From Deltaproteobacteria bacterium (GTDB lineage Bacteria > Desulfobacterota > Syntrophia > Syntrophales > UBA2210), in the NCBI GenBank assembly GCA_016934695.1, contig JAFGSH010000188.1, positions 1-9,677 on the forward strand: DNA of 9,677 nucleotides, read 5' to 3'. Each line of letters starts with the position of its first letter. Position 1 is the stretch's first letter. Positions 6,801 through 9,677 of this stretch are shown here, piece after piece. A program made the translations under genes and the position numbers. The notes below the pieces were generated by a model that saw only the letters and a list, made by a program, of their open reading frames with translations, was not told the origin of the DNA and searched no databases.

Positions 6801-6810
6801 CGAAGAGTAG
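3808..6810 (+). CDS. Soluble hybrid histidine kinase: REC, four PAS, HisKA, HATPase, REC
   Basis: A 1000-residue protein. The start at 3808 (MKANGILIVDDDPK) places the first receiver domain at the N-terminus, as is usual; AAAGGA lies 12 nt upstream. The N-terminal receiver (about 5-120) has the acid pocket D10-D12, phosphoacceptor D56, T84 and K106. Four PAS domains follow (about 137-250, 258-370, 383-497, 510-615), each introduced by a repeated ALRESEExYR helix. A Gln-rich coiled coil leads to the HisKA box LAGGLAHDFNN with phosphoacceptor H643. The ATPase domain has the N box with N750/N754, the G1 box DTGTGM (796-801), the F box FDPFFTTK and the G2 box GRGTGLG. The C-terminal receiver has D887/D888, D933 and K983. 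There is no membrane segment, so it senses cytoplasmic signals. Phosphate probably moves from H643 to D933 and on to an unseen partner. The N-terminal receiver may itself accept phosphate from another kinase and control activity. No DNA-binding domain is present. Signal and target are unknown. Confidence 0.93.
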   Translation: MKANGILIVDDDPKVRKILSDILTRGGYEPVKAATETEALAALRREKPGIAVALIDLRLDDVSGLEVMKKIKEISPDTECIILTGHASQETAIEAMNLGAYSYVQKSFEMESLLLTIHRARDKRNAERALRESEENYRSLASTADLMYLVDRNCRYLFMNEGYRARRGVPLEEIIGKTYGDFHPKEKTRDFALKVAKIFETGTPVQYESEGKDDEWFLKTLSPVKDQKGRTRAVTTVSKDITAQKKVEKALRESEARYRSVFEGTNTPTLIIEEDTTISMVNTAFEKMFGYSKGEVEGRMYWTDFVTPRDSERLKTYHEKRRMGRRGVPSEYEASFFDKAGNVREALLTVGIIPGTRRSVCSLMDITESKRAEIALRESEERYRTILDAIEEGYFESDLSGRYTFVNDAMCRILGYKRDELLTMDNRDHSDPEGAKRVYALFNELYQTGQPIEIDDYEFYKKNRKRGVLEEKAFVMRDPEGRPVGFKGVVRDVTERKEAERALKESEEQYRALFDNNPIETIIVDREARVTGYNLAKKMSGGRLPTIGQDVMYKDYAAKHTTDMLKELRECISSGISKEFLEQEYRDRLLDIKIAPFSEGAIITTIDATSRKQAEVQQKNLESQLQQAQKMKAIGTLAGGLAHDFNNLLMGIQGNASLLLLDMDSTHPYYEKLRNIEQYVRDGAELTGQLLGFARGGKYEVKPTDLNKLVKKSSGMFGRTKKEIKIYKKYQQDIWMVEADQGQIEQTLLNIYVNAWQAMPGGGEIYLQTENVVLDDHYLQPYNFAPGNYVKISVTDTGTGMDEETVKRVFDPFFTTKEMGRGTGLGMASAYGIIKNHNGIITVYSEEGIGTTFNIYLPALDAAISDEEPVTKKEQPLMGHETILLVDDEELIIDVGGEILKFLGYTVHLARSGKEAVEIYKEKRKEINLVILDMIMPDLGGGETYDILRKMNPRIKVLLSSGYSINGQAREILEKGCDGFIQKPFSIEQLSQKIRELLEE

Positions 6811-6811
6811 A

Positions 6812-6846
6812 CACACTGGTGCAGCCGGACCGCCCCCTCCGGTGTG
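6812..6846. terminator. Possible bidirectional hairpin between convergent kinase genes
   Basis: CACACTGG (6812-6819) can pair with CCGGTGTG (6839-6846) over 8 bases with one G-U pair. An inner CCGGA/TCCGG stem competes with it. It lies just after the stop of the plus-strand kinase and just before the end of the minus-strand kinase, where a shared terminator would be expected. No T-run follows on either strand, so it is not a classical intrinsic terminator. Confidence 0.3.
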
Positions 6847-6866
6847 AATCCCGCCCTGTGGAGCGA

Positions 6867-8993
6867 CTACCGGTCCAGCTCCTCCCTGACGGCCATTCCG
6901 ATCTGCTCCAGGACGAAGGGCTTCCGGATATACGAGCCGACGCCGAGATGCTGGGCCTCTTTGACACGCCTCGTTTCCGAGAATCCGCTGATGATCAGGG
7001 CCTTCTGATGGGGACGGATCTTGAGGATCCTCCGGTACGTCTCCAGCCCGTCCATACCGGTGTTCATGATCATGTCGAGAAGCAAAAGGTCGACCGGGTG
7101 GGTCTCCAGGTATTTGATCGCCTCCTCCCCGCTCGACACGGATGATACGGCATACCCGAGGCTGTGCAGCATCCCGGAGATGATCTCCCGCTGTTCCTCC
7201 ATGTCGTCGACGATCAGCACCGCCTCTCCTTTGCTCCGGTACGCCGCGATGGGCACCAGGGGGTCAGCTTTCTTCGCCTCGCGCATCGTTACGGGGAAAT
7301 AGACGGTAATGGTCGTCCCCTTTCCTTCGGTGCTCTGAATATCGATATATCCGCTATGGTCCTTGACGGTACCCCAGACGACCGCCATCCCCAGGCCCGT
7401 TCCGCTCCTCCCCATCACCTTCTTGGTGTAGAAGGGCTCGAAGACCCGTCTCTTGTCCTCCTCCGACATACCCGTCCCTTCGTCGGAGACCGTGAGCGTT
7501 ACGTATTCCCCTTCCTTGATCGAGGCGTACCCCGCTATGGGCCGGTCGACATACCGGCTCCCCGTCGATATGGTAACCGTGCCTCCATCGGGCATGGCCT
7601 CCGCCGCGTTCGACAGCAGATTCATGACCGTCTTGGACAGATGAACCGGAGAACCCACGATCCCCGGAAGCTGTTTCTCAAGTGCGGTCTCGAACCGTAT
7701 GTGAGGGTGCACCGCCTGCATCTTCTCATGTTCGGGCGTCTTGAAATGATCGGAGACGATATCGTTCAGGTTGGCCACCTCGGAAACGTTGACCCCCCTC
7801 CGGGCCAGCGTCAGCAGGTCCTGCACAATCGCCGCCGCCTTCTTCCCCGATTTCTGGATGGTCAGGATGGGCTTTCTCAGCGGGCTGTCATCCGGGATCT
7901 GCATCAAGAGCAGATCGGGATAGCTCACGAGCCCCCCCAGCACGTTGTTCAGGTCATGGGCCACTCCCCCCGCAAGGGTCCCGATGGCCTCCATCTTCTG
8001 CGCCTGTTTGAGTTCGAATTCGAGTTTCCTTCTCTCTTCATCCGCCTGCTTGCGGCCGGAAAGGTCACGGTTGTACACCACGCACCCGACAAACTTCTCC
8101 TTCTCATCGTAAATCGCACTCCCCTTTCTCCACACGGGGATGGCGGTCCCGGTCTTGCCGACAAGCTCTATCTCACCCTCGAAGTAACCCTGATCCTTGA
8201 GGTTGCGCATACTCTCCTCGAAGAGAGAGTTATTGGTGCCGTTGCAGAAAAATCGCGTCGTGTGTTTCCCGATGAGCTCTCCCCGGTCGTATCCGAGCAG
8301 CATCGCCTGGGCCCTGTTGCAATCAACGATGCTCCCCCGCGCGTCGAGGACCTCCACCCCGTCGGGGGCCGCTTCAAACAGCATCTTGTAATTCTTCTTC
8401 CGCTGGATGTTCTCATTGATCCCCCGGACCATGTTGTACAGCTCGCGGCTCTCCAAGGCGTTCGAGCTGTTCAGGAGGATGATGGAAAGCATCGACAGGG
8501 ACACATCGGGGATGCCGTCGCCTCCGTTCTCCAGCAGGCCGACAAACATGCCCCGTATCCGGGAGCTGGTGGTCATCACATGGAGGATAAACCGGCGATC
8601 ATGCCGTTTCGATGAGACGATGACGGGTCTCTTCTCCCGCAAGGTCCAGGCGAATATGCCGTCATCGATAAAGAAACCGACCTCTTCCTCGATATAGGCC
8701 CGGCATTCAAGGGGGTCCACCCTGGAGACGGTGAATTCATTGTTCTCCTCATTCACCAGATAAAAGGCCATGGCCTTGAGGGGGATCAGGCTGCGTATCC
8801 GTGATCCCGTCTCATCCAGGATGACGGAGGCGTCCTGCAGCTTGTTGACACTCGGCTGAAAATCTCCGAGAGACGCCACCATCTCCAGCGCATCCAGCGT
8901 AAAGCGGTTGACATCCTCCAGATACCGGATCCGCTTCTCGAGGTACGACATCCCCTTCTTTGCCTTAGTGTTCGTATTCGTGCTCATCTGCAT
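6867..8993 (-). CDS. Soluble hybrid histidine kinase: GAF-like, PAS, HisKA, HATPase, REC
   Basis: Up to 708 residues when started at the ATG at 8993. That start and the ATG at 8987 lack a clear ribosome site and overlap the upstream gene. The ATG at 8951 (MSYLEKRIRYLEDVNR) follows a purine run and begins the conserved-looking coiled coil, so it may be the true start (694 residues). After the coiled coil comes a GAF-like sensor region (about 40-205), then a PAS domain (about 218-330) containing the segment LDARGSIVDCNRAQAMLLGY. A charged coiled coil follows. The HisKA box is LAGGVAHDLNN with H346. The ATPase domain has N462, the G1 box DEGTGM, the F box FEPFYTKK and the G2 box GRSGTGLGM. The C-terminal receiver has D596/D597, phosphoacceptor D640 and K691. 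There is no membrane segment and no DNA-binding domain. It is coupled to the HDOD gene upstream, so the two probably share a pathway, perhaps motility, surface behaviour or second-messenger control. It converges on the other kinase. Confidence 0.92.
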   Translation of the reverse strand: MQMSTNTNTKAKKGMSYLEKRIRYLEDVNRFTLDALEMVASLGDFQPSVNKLQDASVILDETGSRIRSLIPLKAMAFYLVNEENNEFTVSRVDPLECRAYIEEEVGFFIDDGIFAWTLREKRPVIVSSKRHDRRFILHVMTTSSRIRGMFVGLLENGGDGIPDVSLSMLSIILLNSSNALESRELYNMVRGINENIQRKKNYKMLFEAAPDGVEVLDARGSIVDCNRAQAMLLGYDRGELIGKHTTRFFCNGTNNSLFEESMRNLKDQGYFEGEIELVGKTGTAIPVWRKGSAIYDEKEKFVGCVVYNRDLSGRKQADEERRKLEFELKQAQKMEAIGTLAGGVAHDLNNVLGGLVSYPDLLLMQIPDDSPLRKPILTIQKSGKKAAAIVQDLLTLARRGVNVSEVANLNDIVSDHFKTPEHEKMQAVHPHIRFETALEKQLPGIVGSPVHLSKTVMNLLSNAAEAMPDGGTVTISTGSRYVDRPIAGYASIKEGEYVTLTVSDEGTGMSEEDKRRVFEPFYTKKVMGRSGTGLGMAVVWGTVKDHSGYIDIQSTEGKGTTITVYFPVTMREAKKADPLVPIAAYRSKGEAVLIVDDMEEQREIISGMLHSLGYAVSSVSSGEEAIKYLETHPVDLLLLDMIMNTGMDGLETYRRILKIRPHQKALIISGFSETRRVKEAQHLGVGSYIRKPFVLEQIGMAVREELDR

Positions 8994-9677
8994 TTGAATA
9001 GAAAAATGTAAAGATCTCTTCGATGTGGCGACCGGCCTGCTTCGTGATCACGTCCAGGCTATTGGCCGACAGCCCGATACATTCCCATGCATCCGGGTCC
9101 AGTTGCGGAACGAAGCGTTCCCCGCTCGAACCGATTCCCATGGCATGCGCCATGATATCCGCCAGGTGTACGATGGATGGTTCCAGCGGATACCGTGATT
9201 CCTGCGGATCGTGATGATACCGGACGGCATGCTCCATCAGGAGGGGCAGTTTCCACCTCTTCAGGAGCAGTCCGCCCGTCTTCGCATGATCAAAATTCAG
9301 GCGGTTATCTTCGACCTCCTTCAGGAAACTCCGGGCGTGTTTCGCCTTCGTCAGGGCGTACACGGCGTGATCCGGTGTGTAGTTGTACAGGATCAAACGG
9401 CCGATATCATGGAGCAGGCCGGAGAGAAACAGGCGCTCCGTGTTCTGTATTCCCTTGTAACTCGCGATGATCCTCGCGTACACACCGCAGGCGATACTGT
9501 GTTTCCAGAATGATTTCATATCGACGATATCGGACGGGATGTCCCTGAACATGTTGATGATGGTCACCCCGGAGGCCAGGGTCCCCAACTGCCTGGTCCC
9601 GATGATGGCGACCGCCCGGGATACGCTGTCGATCCGGGACGGAAAGCCGTAGAACGCGCTGTTGACGATCCTGAGAA
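8965..9677 (-). CDS. HDOD domain signalling protein, C-terminal part (cut by right edge)
   Basis: The frame is open to the right edge and gives the last 236 residues; the start lies outside. The visible part begins LRIVNSAFYGFPSRIDSVSR, then AVAIIGTRQLGTLASG. This is the HDOD signature (vLrivNSafyg...ai.llG...l..la). HDOD proteins are regulators related to HD phosphohydrolases, usually without proven enzymatic activity, and are linked to chemotaxis, motility and two-component signalling. Here the HD-type residues look unusually complete in the partial numbering: H59, H89-D90 in LLHDIGRL, H130, H149, H154-H155 and D173 in HLADIMAHA. No membrane segment is present. The C-terminus ends in a short acidic tail, SNADEHEYEH. 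The stop at 8965 lies 28 bases inside the longest form of the kinase gene, or 13 bases before its alternative start. The two genes form one transcription unit, and the HDOD protein may modulate or read out the kinase. Confidence 0.9.
   Translation of the reverse strand, partial: LRIVNSAFYGFPSRIDSVSRAVAIIGTRQLGTLASGVTIINMFRDIPSDIVDMKSFWKHSIACGVYARIIASYKGIQNTERLFLSGLLHDIGRLILYNYTPDHAVYALTKAKHARSFLKEVEDNRLNFDHAKTGGLLLKRWKLPLLMEHAVRYHHDPQESRYPLEPSIVHLADIMAHAMGIGSSGERFVPQLDPDAWECIGLSANSLDVITKQAGRHIEEIFTFFYSNADEHEYEH

Noticed and set aside
5599..6816. Long minus-strand open frame (405 codons) opposite the kinase catalytic core
   Set aside because: The plus strand carries all HisKA, HATPase and receiver motifs here; the antisense product is low-complexity and has no ribosome site.
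7164..8615. Long plus-strand open frame (483 codons) opposite the second kinase
   Set aside because: It mirrors the coding strand of a complete GAF/PAS/kinase protein and has no recognisable motif.

Overview
The window is about 9.7 kb of moderately GC-rich bacterial chromosome. It carries two classes of gene: motility and cell-envelope genes on the left, and cytoplasmic signalling genes on the right. The histidine kinases with GGxAHDxNN phosphoacceptor boxes, the HDOD protein directly upstream of one kinase, the family-9 glycosyltransferase with an extra N-terminal domain, and sigma-28 and sigma-54-like promoters all suggest a flagellated Gram-negative bacterium. Desulfobacterota (former Deltaproteobacteria, Syntrophales-like) fits best, but this is inference from gene style, not a database match. 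I see no rRNA, tRNA, CRISPR array, insertion sequence or phage gene.

Layout: (1) 1-1657, minus strand: a two-gene unit. A 420-aa glycosyltransferase family 9 protein is followed one base later by the first 131 residues of a glycosyltransferase-like protein that runs off the left edge. (2) 1658-1975: a gap with inverted repeats and a candidate sigma-54 promoter facing the glycosyltransferase. (3) 1976-2428, minus: a small conserved-looking protein of unknown function, preceded by a very good sigma-28 (FliA) promoter. (4) 2429-2848: a divergent promoter region. (5) 2849-3553, plus: a lytic transglycosylase without a signal peptide. (6) 3808-6810, plus: a 1000-aa soluble hybrid histidine kinase (REC, four PAS, HisKA, HATPase, REC). 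(7) 6867-8993, minus, convergent: a second soluble hybrid histidine kinase (GAF-like, PAS, HisKA, HATPase, REC). (8) 8965-9677, minus: an HDOD protein, cut by the right edge, whose 3' end may overlap the second kinase.

Working model: the left half looks like part of a flagellar regulon. The wall-cleaving enzyme, the small protein and the glycosyltransferases sit behind sigma-28 or sigma-54-like promoters. The glycosyltransferases may decorate flagellin or another surface glycan. The right half is a signalling block in which an HDOD protein is co-transcribed with a GAF/PAS hybrid kinase and faces a multi-PAS hybrid kinase. Neither kinase has a membrane segment or a DNA-binding output domain, so both must pass phosphate to partners outside the window. 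I did not find a convincing new biological system. The most interesting points are the sigma-28/sigma-54 promoter cluster, the leaderless transglycosylase, the N-terminal extension of the GT9 protein, and the HDOD protein with an apparently complete set of HD-type histidine/aspartate residues.
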